A DNA stretch of 7,731 nt, taken from the NCBI RefSeq assembly GCF_000966975.1, contig NZ_JZWV01000467.1, positions 1 to 7,731 on the forward strand. The letters run 5' to 3'. Source of the DNA: Streptomyces katrae. Its GTDB lineage: Bacteria > Actinomycetota > Actinomycetes > Streptomycetales > Streptomycetaceae. This document shows, piece by piece, positions 1-5,655 of the stretch. Each line of letters starts with the position of its first letter. Position 1 is the first letter of the stretch. The position numbers were made by a program, and so were the translations under genes. The notes under the pieces are model-generated. The model was given only the letters and a program-made list of their open reading frames with translations, had not been told where the DNA came from and did no database searches.

Positions 1-250
1 CCTTCACACGCAGGACGTACGGCTCCCCTGTGCTGATGGCCTGGGCCTGCTCGCGCAGATCCGCGTCCGTGAAGCCGAGCAGAGCGTCGTCTGCGGCGCG
101 GCGCAGCAGCGGGAGGATCTCGGCGACGGGTCGGCCGCGTCGCGCTTGGGCGAGTTCGGCGAAGGCCTGCTGGTAGGGGGCTCCGTACGTGCTCGCGCTG
201 TCGGCCAGCAGGTGGTCAAGGTGCTGTCGCTCGATGCTGATCTCGCCCAT
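1..250 (-). CDS. Unrecognised protein, N-terminal 83 residues (runs off left edge)
   Basis: I do not recognise this family. The frame opens at ATG 250 and stays open to the left edge, giving 83 codons with no stop. The start MGEISIERQH sits 6 nt after a strong GAAGGAG ribosome site, which makes this start convincing. The visible part is polar and looks mostly helical, with heptad-like Leu/Ala spacing and acidic patches such as RRAADDALLGF and TDADLREQAQA. No signal peptide, membrane segment or catalytic motif is visible. It starts 56 nt after the stop of the broken gene at 307-904 and is probably co-transcribed with it. The same reading frame is also open upstream through that gene, but the codon pattern and the internal ribosome site indicate a separate gene. 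Confidence is good that it is coding; the function is unknown. Confidence 0.72.
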   Translation of the reverse strand, partial: MGEISIERQHLDHLLADSASTYGAPYQQAFAELAQARRGRPVAEILPLLRRAADDALLGFTDADLREQAQAISTGEPYVLRVK

Positions 251-256
251 GGCCCG

Positions 257-263
257 CTCCTTC
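257..263 (-). promoter_or_regulatory. Ribosome binding site deciding the start at 250
   Basis: On the minus strand GAAGGAG is followed by CGGGCC and then ATG at 250. This near-consensus site with 6-nt spacing supports an independent gene start here, rather than an internal part of the long open frame that comes in from 904. Confidence 0.7.
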
Positions 264-306
264 GCTCCTCCGGGGCTCCGTCCGGTCGGGACCCTCGCTA
301 TCGACG

Positions 307-904
307 CTACGAGGCTGGTCTGACATCGAACCCCAGCCCGGCATGGGGCGCGTTCCGGCTGATGAGGTCCTGGAGCTGCCCGCGGACGGATGGCGGCATC
401 AAGCCGTCGGTGGCGAGGAGGTGCCACTGGCAGCCGGGAATGAGCCGGTCGAGCCGATGGAGCTCCCCGAGCTGGTAGAGCAGCACCAAGGCGTCGAGGG
501 CTTGCTGGGCGGGTGACCGGTCGCGGTCCTTCAGCGTGCTGAGCACGGCCAGGCCAGCCATCGCGTAGCGGCCGTTCATCCACTCCAGGGCCGCCTTCGC
601 CCAGCTGCCCGGCAGCGAGTTCCTCCTCGACCCGGACGCACAGGTCCAGGGCCCACTGCCGTACGCCCTCGGCGGTCTTCCAGGCCCGCGCCAGGTCCTG
701 AAGGGGAACCGTGGCGGCCAGGTCGCGCAGATGATCCCGGGCATCCCGCGCGGGGCCAATCGCCAGGTAGCTGTCGTCGGTGAGGACCACGTCGGCGAAC
801 TCGGGAACGTCCCTGCGGGTGGTCTCGACGAGGGACGCGATCGGGTTGGCCGCGGCAGTGGGGTTCATCGCGCGCAGCAGGTCACTGATGTCCTCCAGGG
901 ACAT
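307..904 (-). pseudogene. Unrecognised gene of about 198 codons with an apparent +1 frameshift near 601
   Basis: I do not recognise the product. From ATG 904 (MSLEDISDLLRAM) one frame shows a clean high-GC third-position pattern down to about position 602, ending near EEELAAGQL. From about 600 the pattern moves to a second frame (AKAALEWMNGRYAMAG onward), which ends at TAG 307-309. The total is 598 nt, one base more than 199 codons, as expected from a single extra base. A CCC run (plus strand) at 600-602 is a natural site for it. Counted by hand, about 90% of codons after the shift end in G or C in the second frame, against roughly half in the first. The joined protein is soluble and helical, with a segment QALDALVLLYQLGELHRLDR. 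ATG 904 has only a weak ribosome site; GTG 928 is the only alternative start before an in-frame stop at 929-931. It may be a true pseudogene or a sequencing error. Confidence 0.62.
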
Positions 905-989
905 CGTCCCGGTGCTGCCGGACGGCACCTACGCGGCGGAGCGCGTATCGATGTACCCGCAGCGCGGCGCCCTGTGACTCGGCCTGACG

Positions 990-1027
990 CCGAAGGGCGC
1001 CAGCCCATAGAGGGAGGCGCCCTTCGG
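990..1027 (-). terminator. 12-bp inverted repeat downstream of the complete sugar dehydrogenase gene
   Basis: CCGAAGGGCGCC (990-1001) and GGCGCCCTTCGG (1016-1027) are perfect inverted copies around a 14-nt loop. The structure begins about 66 nt past the stop of the minus-strand dehydrogenase gene (1094) and lies upstream of the unrecognised genes at the left. No T-run follows, as is common for terminators in high-GC actinomycetes. The rest of the 189-nt gap (905-1093) shows no convincing promoter. An operator for the downstream gene is the main alternative. Confidence 0.6.
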
Positions 1028-1093
1028 ATAGTCGGCCAGGGAGTGGTCAGAGCCCGACCGACGACTAACGAAGCCTTGCGGGTGGTCGAGGAG

Positions 1094-2380
1094 TCAGGGG
1101 CGGCCGACGGAGGTGTATCGGAATCCCATCTCGCGCAGGCGCGCGGGGTCGAGAAGGTTGCGGCCGTCGAACATCACCGGTGTACGCATAACGCGGTGGG
1201 CTTCGGTCCAGTCGATTTCGGCGAGCTCGGGCCATTCGGTCACGAGGACCGCCGCATCCGCGCCGCCGAGGGCTTGCATCGGTGTCGGGTAGCGGGTGGC
1301 GGAGTCCCAGGGTTCCCCGGCCGCCGGCCGGGCGAGCGGGTCCCAGGAGCGGACCTGTGCCCCTTCGGCGAGCAGGCGGCTGGCCAGGACAGTGGAGGGG
1401 GCCTCGCGCATGTCGTCGGTGCCGGGCTTGAAGGCCATGCCCAGGAGGGCGATGCGCTTGCCGGCGAGGTCGCCGAGCTCGTCCTTGAGGTGCTGGACCG
1501 CGCGCCGCTTCTGGATGTTGTTGACGTTGATGACGGCGGTCAGGAGCTGGGGGTGGAAGCCGGTGTTGGAGGCCATCTGGCGCAGGGCTTCGCTGTCCTT
1601 GGGGAAACAGGAGCCGCCCCAGCCAATGCCGGGGCGCAGGAAGTGGGCGCCGAGGCGGTGGTCCATGCCTACGGCTTGGAGGACTTCGGTGACGTTGGCG
1701 CCGGTGTTCTCGCAGAGGGTGGCGATCTCGTTGGCGAAGCTGATCTTCGTGGCGAGGAGCGCGTTGGCGGCGAGTTTGACCATCTCCGCGGACTTCACGT
1801 CCATGGTGGCCACGGGGGCGTTGATGCCGGTGTGCAGGGCGGTGACGAGGGCGCCGGCGGTGTCGTTGTCCTGGCCGATGACGATGCGGTCGGGGGCCAT
1901 GAAGTCCTGGATGGCGCGGCCTTCGGCGGTGAACTCGGGGTTGGAGACGTAGCCGACGTGGGACAGGCCGATCTCGTCGAGGAGGGCGCGGGCGCGGGCG
2001 CCGGTGCCGACGGGGACGGTGGACTTCATGACGACGGCCTTCAGGTCGCCGGCGTCGGCCAGGGAGCGGACGACGGCCCAAACTCGGGAGAGGTCGGCGT
2101 CGCCGGAGGCGGAGGGCGGGGTGTCCACGCACACGTAGGCGATCTCGGCGCCGTTGACGGCCTCGGTGAGATCCTCGGTGAAGGTCAGGCGTTCCTTGTT
2201 GCGGGCGATCATGTCGCCGAGTCCGGGTTCGTGGATGGGGACGTCGCCGGCGCGGAGGATGCGGACGCGTTCGGGGTTGATGTCGCGGACGGTGACGTGG
2301 TGGCCGAGCTCGGCGAGGCACGCTCCGGTCACCAGCCCGATGTATCCGGCGCCGAACACCGCGATGCGTCGCTCTGCCAT
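1094..2380 (-). CDS. ugd: UDP-glucose 6-dehydrogenase family enzyme (complete)
   Basis: A 428-residue enzyme of the UDP-glucose/GDP-mannose dehydrogenase family, which oxidises C6 of a nucleotide sugar to the uronic acid in two NAD+-dependent steps in the cytosol. UDP-glucose to UDP-glucuronate is the likeliest reaction. Visible features in order: the Rossmann motif GAGYIG (10-15) with Asp33 at the end of the second strand, STVPVGT (120-126), NPEF (148-150 region, Glu149), the central helix MVKLAANALLATKISF with Lys202 and Asn206, and the catalytic loop GGSCFPKD with nucleophile Cys258 and Lys261/Asp262. The C-terminal UDP-binding domain includes AFKPGTDD and FDGRNLLDP. Length fits the family. 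ATG 2380 is chosen over 2458 because the protein fold starts there (MAERRIAVFGAG) and GAAGGA lies 10 nt upstream. Hairpins on both sides suggest a monocistronic unit. The exact sugar substrate is inferred. Confidence 0.93.
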   Translation of the reverse strand: MAERRIAVFGAGYIGLVTGACLAELGHHVTVRDINPERVRILRAGDVPIHEPGLGDMIARNKERLTFTEDLTEAVNGAEIAYVCVDTPPSASGDADLSRVWAVVRSLADAGDLKAVVMKSTVPVGTGARARALLDEIGLSHVGYVSNPEFTAEGRAIQDFMAPDRIVIGQDNDTAGALVTALHTGINAPVATMDVKSAEMVKLAANALLATKISFANEIATLCENTGANVTEVLQAVGMDHRLGAHFLRPGIGWGGSCFPKDSEALRQMASNTGFHPQLLTAVINVNNIQKRRAVQHLKDELGDLAGKRIALLGMAFKPGTDDMREAPSTVLASRLLAEGAQVRSWDPLARPAAGEPWDSATRYPTPMQALGGADAAVLVTEWPELAEIDWTEAHRVMRTPVMFDGRNLLDPARLREMGFRYTSVGRP

Positions 2381-2431
2381 GTTCTGTCCATCCTTCTCGT
2401 GCCGGTTCAGAGGGGTTGTTCCGTTCTGTCC
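2381..2431. repeat. 9-bp direct repeat GTTCTGTCC, two copies 42 bp apart
   Basis: GTTCTGTCC occurs at 2381-2389, directly against the start codon of the dehydrogenase gene, and again at 2423-2431. The 42-bp spacing is about four helical turns, so both copies would face the same side of the DNA. This could be a paired regulator site in the leader of the gene. Two copies of nine bases could also be chance, and the role is unproven. Confidence 0.3.
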
Positions 2432-2434
2432 GGA

Positions 2435-2457
2435 TGGCGCCCGGATCTCGGGCGCCA
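2435..2457 (-). terminator. 9-bp palindrome between glycosyltransferase and dehydrogenase genes (terminator or operator)
   Basis: TGGCGCCCG (2435-2443) and CGGGCGCCA (2449-2457) pair perfectly around a 5-nt loop. It lies 80 nt past the glycosyltransferase stop and 54 nt before the dehydrogenase start. It could end the upstream transcript. It also directly abuts a TAGGGT box, so it could instead be an operator or a 5' leader hairpin of the dehydrogenase transcript. Confidence 0.5.
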
Positions 2458-2487
2458 CCCTACTCGGCTCTGCTTTCGGTGCCGGAA
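2457..2487 (-). promoter_or_regulatory. Possible vegetative promoter for the dehydrogenase gene (TAGGGT)
   Basis: On the minus strand TAGGGT at 2462-2457 resembles the Streptomyces principal-sigma -10 pattern (TAGRRT). The best upstream match is a weak TTCCGG at 2487-2482, 19 nt away, which is a poor -35. The transcript would begin inside or at the edge of the 2435-2457 palindrome, roughly 65-75 nt before the start codon. Tentative. Confidence 0.3.
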
Positions 2488-2516
2488 TCGTGCTGCGTCC
2501 CTATGGCGAGGCTGCG

Positions 2517-2531
2517 CCCCGCGTTGCGGGG
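2517..2531 (-). terminator. Small hairpin just past the glycosyltransferase stop
   Basis: CCCCGC (2517-2522) and GCGGGG (2526-2531) pair around a 3-nt loop, 6 nt after the glycosyltransferase stop codon. An outer TGGC/GCCA pairing (2504-2507 with 2532-2535) could lengthen it. It may act with the palindrome at 2435-2457 to end the transcript. Short GC hairpins are common by chance at this base composition. Confidence 0.3.
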
Positions 2532-2537
2532 GCCAGG

Positions 2538-4094
2538 TCAGTTCCGGTCGGTGACGACCCGATCGTAGATGTCGAGGTAGCGGGGGGTGAGGCTGCGCCA
2601 GGAGTAGTGGTCGCGGGCGAACCGGCTGGCGGCCTGGCCTCGGCGGGCCAGCTCGGCCGGGTTGGCGAGGGCGTGCTCGATGGTGGCGGTGAGGTCGACG
2701 AGGCTGCCGGGGGCGGGGAGCCAGCCGGTCGCGTGGGGGCCGCTGGTGGTGACGAGGCCGAGGGGGCCGCCGCTGGCGGAGGCGATCACGGGGGTGCCGG
2801 AGGCCATCGCCTCCAGGTAGACGAGCCCGAAGGGCTCGTCCACCGAGGGCGCGGTGAGGAGGTCGCAGCAGTGCAGGCCGTCGATGAGGTCGCGGTGGGG
2901 GCGCCAGCCGGCGAAGAAGACGTCGTCGGTGATGCCGAGGTCGCAGGCCAGGGAGTGGGGGTGGGTACCCTCCCATTCGCCGGGGTTGCCGCCCAGGACC
3001 AGCAGCGCGGGGCGGAGAGGGGTGCGCTCGCGCAGGGCGGCGATGGCCTCCAGGAGGAGGTTGAGGTGCTTGAAGGCGAGGAAGCGGCCCATCCACAGCA
3101 GCAGCGGCCGGCGGCGCCCCTGGCCGTCATGAAGCAGGCGGCGCACGTCGGCGGTGGTGTAGCGGATGGTGCCGGGTGCCTGGCCGGGGAGCCAGCCCTG
3201 TGGGTCGTCGACGAGCCACCGGTGGAGGATCTTGTAGCGGTCGGTGTCGTCGAAGGCGGCGGGCGGGGTGAACAGGTCGGTGTCGACTCCGTTGGGCACG
3301 AGGTCGATCCGGCTGTCGGGGATATGGACCAGTGATTGGGCGAGGGCGCGGTCCTGTTCGGAGATGACCACGATCCGGTCGCTGGTGGCCGCGTAGGCCC
3401 GGAGGCGGTCCACCCAGTGCCGGGCGTGGGTCCACATGTGCCAGCGGTCGGTGAGCAGGGTCTCGGCCTCGTCGAAGCCGGGGGCGTTCGCGGTCTGGGT
3501 GATGCGCCGCAGGGTGGCTCGGGGTTCGGTGCGGTACTGCTCGCCGAGGGCGGCGATGGACAGGCCCAGGGCGTCGGCGAGCTGGAGTCGGCGCAGGGCG
3601 TTGTTGAGGAATTTGAGTTCGGTGCCGTGCAGGGTGGTCACCACCGGGCGGTGGCCGTCTTGGGTGATTCCGTGCAGGGGGGTGAGGTGGTGGAGGTGGA
3701 GCAGGCCGGACTGGCCTGCGTGGTGGGTGGTGAGGTGGTGTCGCCAGTAGGCCTCGATGGCGTCGGCGGTGGCCGGTGCGACGGCGGCGAAGACCCGGTC
3801 GGGGGCCCCGGGGCGGTCCTCGTAGCTGGGGTGCATGGGCACAGGCTGGAGGAGGGCGTCCGCGCCGAGGGTGTGGGCGGTGGCGGCCGGGTTGTAGTCG
3901 GCGACGGTCAGGGGCAGGCCGTCGTAGAACGTGGGGGCGTGGGAGTAGGCGCCAGGGTGTCCGAGTGAGCCGGCGAAGATGCGGGCCGGGCGGCCGGCGG
4001 CGAGCGTCTGCTGAGTGAGGTTCTTGACGACAAGGGAGGAGCCGCCGCGGGGGAAGAAGAGGATGCCGTGGTCCACGGCCGGGAGGGCGTGCAT
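2538..4094 (-). CDS. GT4-type glycosyltransferase with an extra internal segment
   Basis: A 518-residue retaining glycosyltransferase of the GT4/GT-B type, which moves a sugar from a nucleotide donor to an unknown acceptor in the cytosol. Visible: an N-terminal Rossmann-like region opening ILFFPRGGSS (11-20), TLHGTELKF (154-162), the junction VPNGVDTDLF (266-275), the strand and phosphate-binding loop LLWMGRFLAFKHLNLLLEA (332-350), and the EX7E donor motif Glu420/Glu428 within DEPFGLVYLEAMASG. The family is usually about 370-420 residues; much of the extra length is in the N-terminal half and in a segment at roughly 279-330 between the two domains. There is no signal peptide or membrane helix. 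ATG 4094 follows GAAGGA by 7 nt. It starts 30 nt after the oxidoreductase stop, so the two are surely one transcript. Nearby dehydrogenases suggest a UDP-uronate or derived donor, but this is inference. Confidence 0.88.
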   Translation of the reverse strand: MHALPAVDHGILFFPRGGSSLVVKNLTQQTLAAGRPARIFAGSLGHPGAYSHAPTFYDGLPLTVADYNPAATAHTLGADALLQPVPMHPSYEDRPGAPDRVFAAVAPATADAIEAYWRHHLTTHHAGQSGLLHLHHLTPLHGITQDGHRPVVTTLHGTELKFLNNALRRLQLADALGLSIAALGEQYRTEPRATLRRITQTANAPGFDEAETLLTDRWHMWTHARHWVDRLRAYAATSDRIVVISEQDRALAQSLVHIPDSRIDLVPNGVDTDLFTPPAAFDDTDRYKILHRWLVDDPQGWLPGQAPGTIRYTTADVRRLLHDGQGRRRPLLLWMGRFLAFKHLNLLLEAIAALRERTPLRPALLVLGGNPGEWEGTHPHSLACDLGITDDVFFAGWRPHRDLIDGLHCCDLLTAPSVDEPFGLVYLEAMASGTPVIASASGGPLGLVTTSGPHATGWLPAPGSLVDLTATIEHALANPAELARRGQAASRFARDHYSWRSLTPRYLDIYDRVVTDRN

Positions 4095-4124
4095 GCCGAT
4101 GTCCTTCGGGTGCGCGTGTGGAGG

Positions 4125-5567
4125 TCAGTGGGGGATGTCGATGAGGAGTGACGGCGTGGTTGTGCGGTGCTCGGTGTCGGCTTCGTGGCGGGCGGCGATC
4201 AGCCGGTACATGGCCGCGTAGATCCGATGGGTGAAGGTCTGGCCCACGAGGTAGGTCATGCGGCGGGCGACGAGCTCGTCCGGCGGGCAGCCGGCGGCGG
4301 CGCGCAGGAACTCGGCGGTCATGGCCTGGGGGGTGACGGTGCTGGCGCTGTGCGCGTTCTCGTAGACCGTGTCCGCGTAGCGTCCGCCGGAGGCGTCGAT
4401 GAGGGGGTTGCGGCGGTGTTCGAGCCGGATCCGGTAGCGGTCGCCGACCACGTCGTTCTTGCTGACGCGCACGTGCTGGAGCGGGCCCTGGTGAAGGTCG
4501 ATGACGAACTGGGACATCCGGCCCTTCTCCCTGAACGGCAGGTGTCCGGCGCGGTCGGCCTCCTGAAGGCCGACTTGGCGGTGGGAGTAGCTGTTGGAGG
4601 TGAAGGTGTAGGTGAGGTAGCCCTGGGCCCGGGCGGCGTCGTCGAGGAGTTCGAGGGTGAAAGCGAAGTCCATCTCCGCCAGGGCGGTCCGTCGGTCCAG
4701 GCCGACTGCCGCGGCGGGCTCTGGTGACAGGGGGCGCAGGAGGGCTTCGAGGGGACGGTTCTGGCCCGTGTTGAGGTAGTCGCCGACGCGGCGCACGTAG
4801 TGGTTGGTGATCCGCACTGCGGTGACGGGGCCTTGGGCCAGGCGCAGGTACCAGGCCATGAGGTCGATGTAGTGGTAGCTGGAGAAGGCCAGCGCGCCGA
4901 CGCCGTGGGTGTAGCCGTGGGCGTTGCCGAGGCCGTACTCCTCGGGAAGGCGGAAGTGTCCGCCGGTCACGGTGAAGTTGGCCATCGTCAGGGCCTGGCC
5001 GTGCTTTTCGTAGACCTCGGTGATCAGGTGGGAGGAGTCGACGAAGGCGTCGTTGGCGCGGCGGCGCATGGGCATGGCGAAGAGGTGGCCGGGATGGTCG
5101 AGGTGGGCCTTGAGCAGGATGTTGAAGTGGGTGTCGATGGTGGCGGCGGCGTGGGGGTCCCAGGCCGCGTCCGCGGCGGCGAGGATCGGCTTGTCGCACA
5201 GGACGTGGATGCCGCGGCGGGTAGCCCAGTACAGGTAGGGGTAGTGGGCGACGGGGTCGCAGGCAACGATCACCACGTCGAACGGCTGGCCGGCGTGGGC
5301 GGCGTCCAGGCGGCGTTCGAGGTCTTCGGGTGACTGCCCGGGGCGGATCCACTGGGGGCGGTCGTAGCGCAGGAGGTCCAGCAGGTCGGGCATGTGGCGC
5401 AGGAGGTTCTCGTCGTAGGGGTCGCGCGGGTCGCAGATGGCACTGACCCTGACGGGGAATCCTTGGCGTTGCAGGGTGAGGATGGCCGGGACGTGGTTCT
5501 CGGTGGCGGCCCAGTGGCCGCAGCCGCCGACCAGCAGGACGTTGATCGGGCGGGGCGTGGCGGGCAT
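4125..5567 (-). CDS. Gfo/Idh/MocA-type NAD(P)-dependent oxidoreductase
   Basis: A 480-residue oxidoreductase of the Gfo/Idh/MocA type, whose members oxidise or reduce hydroxyls of sugars, nucleotide sugars or inositols. The N-terminal Rossmann domain has VLLVGGCGHWA (10-20), an Asp at the end of strand two (CDPRDP), FDVVIVACDP (96-105) and CDKPI (124-128), the family's EKP motif with catalytic Lys126 and Asp in place of Glu. The second domain holds HGVGALAFSSYHYIDLM, where His232 and Asp235 fit the usual catalytic HxxD. The protein is about 100 residues longer than the typical 330-380, with the surplus in the C-terminal half. ATG 5567 is chosen because the fold starts there; GGAAGG lies 12 nt upstream, a rather long spacing. 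The glycosyltransferase gene follows after 30 nt, so both likely serve one pathway. The substrate cannot be read from the sequence. Confidence 0.85.
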   Translation of the reverse strand: MPATPRPINVLLVGGCGHWAATENHVPAILTLQRQGFPVRVSAICDPRDPYDENLLRHMPDLLDLLRYDRPQWIRPGQSPEDLERRLDAAHAGQPFDVVIVACDPVAHYPYLYWATRRGIHVLCDKPILAAADAAWDPHAAATIDTHFNILLKAHLDHPGHLFAMPMRRRANDAFVDSSHLITEVYEKHGQALTMANFTVTGGHFRLPEEYGLGNAHGYTHGVGALAFSSYHYIDLMAWYLRLAQGPVTAVRITNHYVRRVGDYLNTGQNRPLEALLRPLSPEPAAAVGLDRRTALAEMDFAFTLELLDDAARAQGYLTYTFTSNSYSHRQVGLQEADRAGHLPFREKGRMSQFVIDLHQGPLQHVRVSKNDVVGDRYRIRLEHRRNPLIDASGGRYADTVYENAHSASTVTPQAMTAEFLRAAAGCPPDELVARRMTYLVGQTFTHRIYAAMYRLIAARHEADTEHRTTTPSLLIDIPH

Positions 5568-5608
5568 GACGAAGTCGACCCTTCCGGTCAGGGGTTGGTG
5601 GTGGGCGC

Positions 5609-5635
5609 TCCCGGGGCACGTGTCGTGCCCCGGGA
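5609..5635 (-). terminator. 12-bp perfect hairpin after the enzyme I-like gene
   Basis: TCCCGGGGCACG (5609-5620) and CGTGCCCCGGGA (5624-5635) pair perfectly around a 3-nt TGT loop. The stem begins 20 nt past the enzyme I-like stop and ends 41 nt before the oxidoreductase start. No T-run follows, which is usual in high-GC actinomycetes. It is either a terminator or an attenuating or RNA-stabilising hairpin within a longer operon. The short 88-nt gap shows no obvious promoter after it. Confidence 0.68.
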
Positions 5636-5655
5636 CCGCAGCGCGGCCGGTCGGT

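Noticed and set aside
307..759. The minus-strand frame from ATG 759 taken as the complete gene
   Set aside because: Its first 50 or so residues are Pro/Arg/Gly/Trp-rich and out of step with the third-position GC pattern. Good coding sequence in that part lies in another frame starting at 904.
905..989. A promoter for the unrecognised gene starting at 904
   Set aside because: No -10/-35 pair was convincing on the minus strand; only scattered weak matches were seen.
2381..2458. N-terminal extension of the complete dehydrogenase to an ATG at 2458
   Set aside because: The extra 26 residues precede the Rossmann fold that normally begins at the N-terminus, and a ribosome site sits properly before ATG 2380.
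731..2554. Long plus-strand open frame of 607 codons
   Set aside because: It lies opposite the dehydrogenase gene, which has clear family motifs. The plus-strand protein is a Gly/Val/Ala/Asp-rich mirror typical of antisense frames in high-GC DNA, with no recognisable domain.
3127..5619. Minus-strand open frame of 830 codons
   Set aside because: It is extremely Arg/Pro-rich and out of frame with the glycosyltransferase and oxidoreductase genes, both of which have convincing motifs and ribosome sites. It is a frame shadow.
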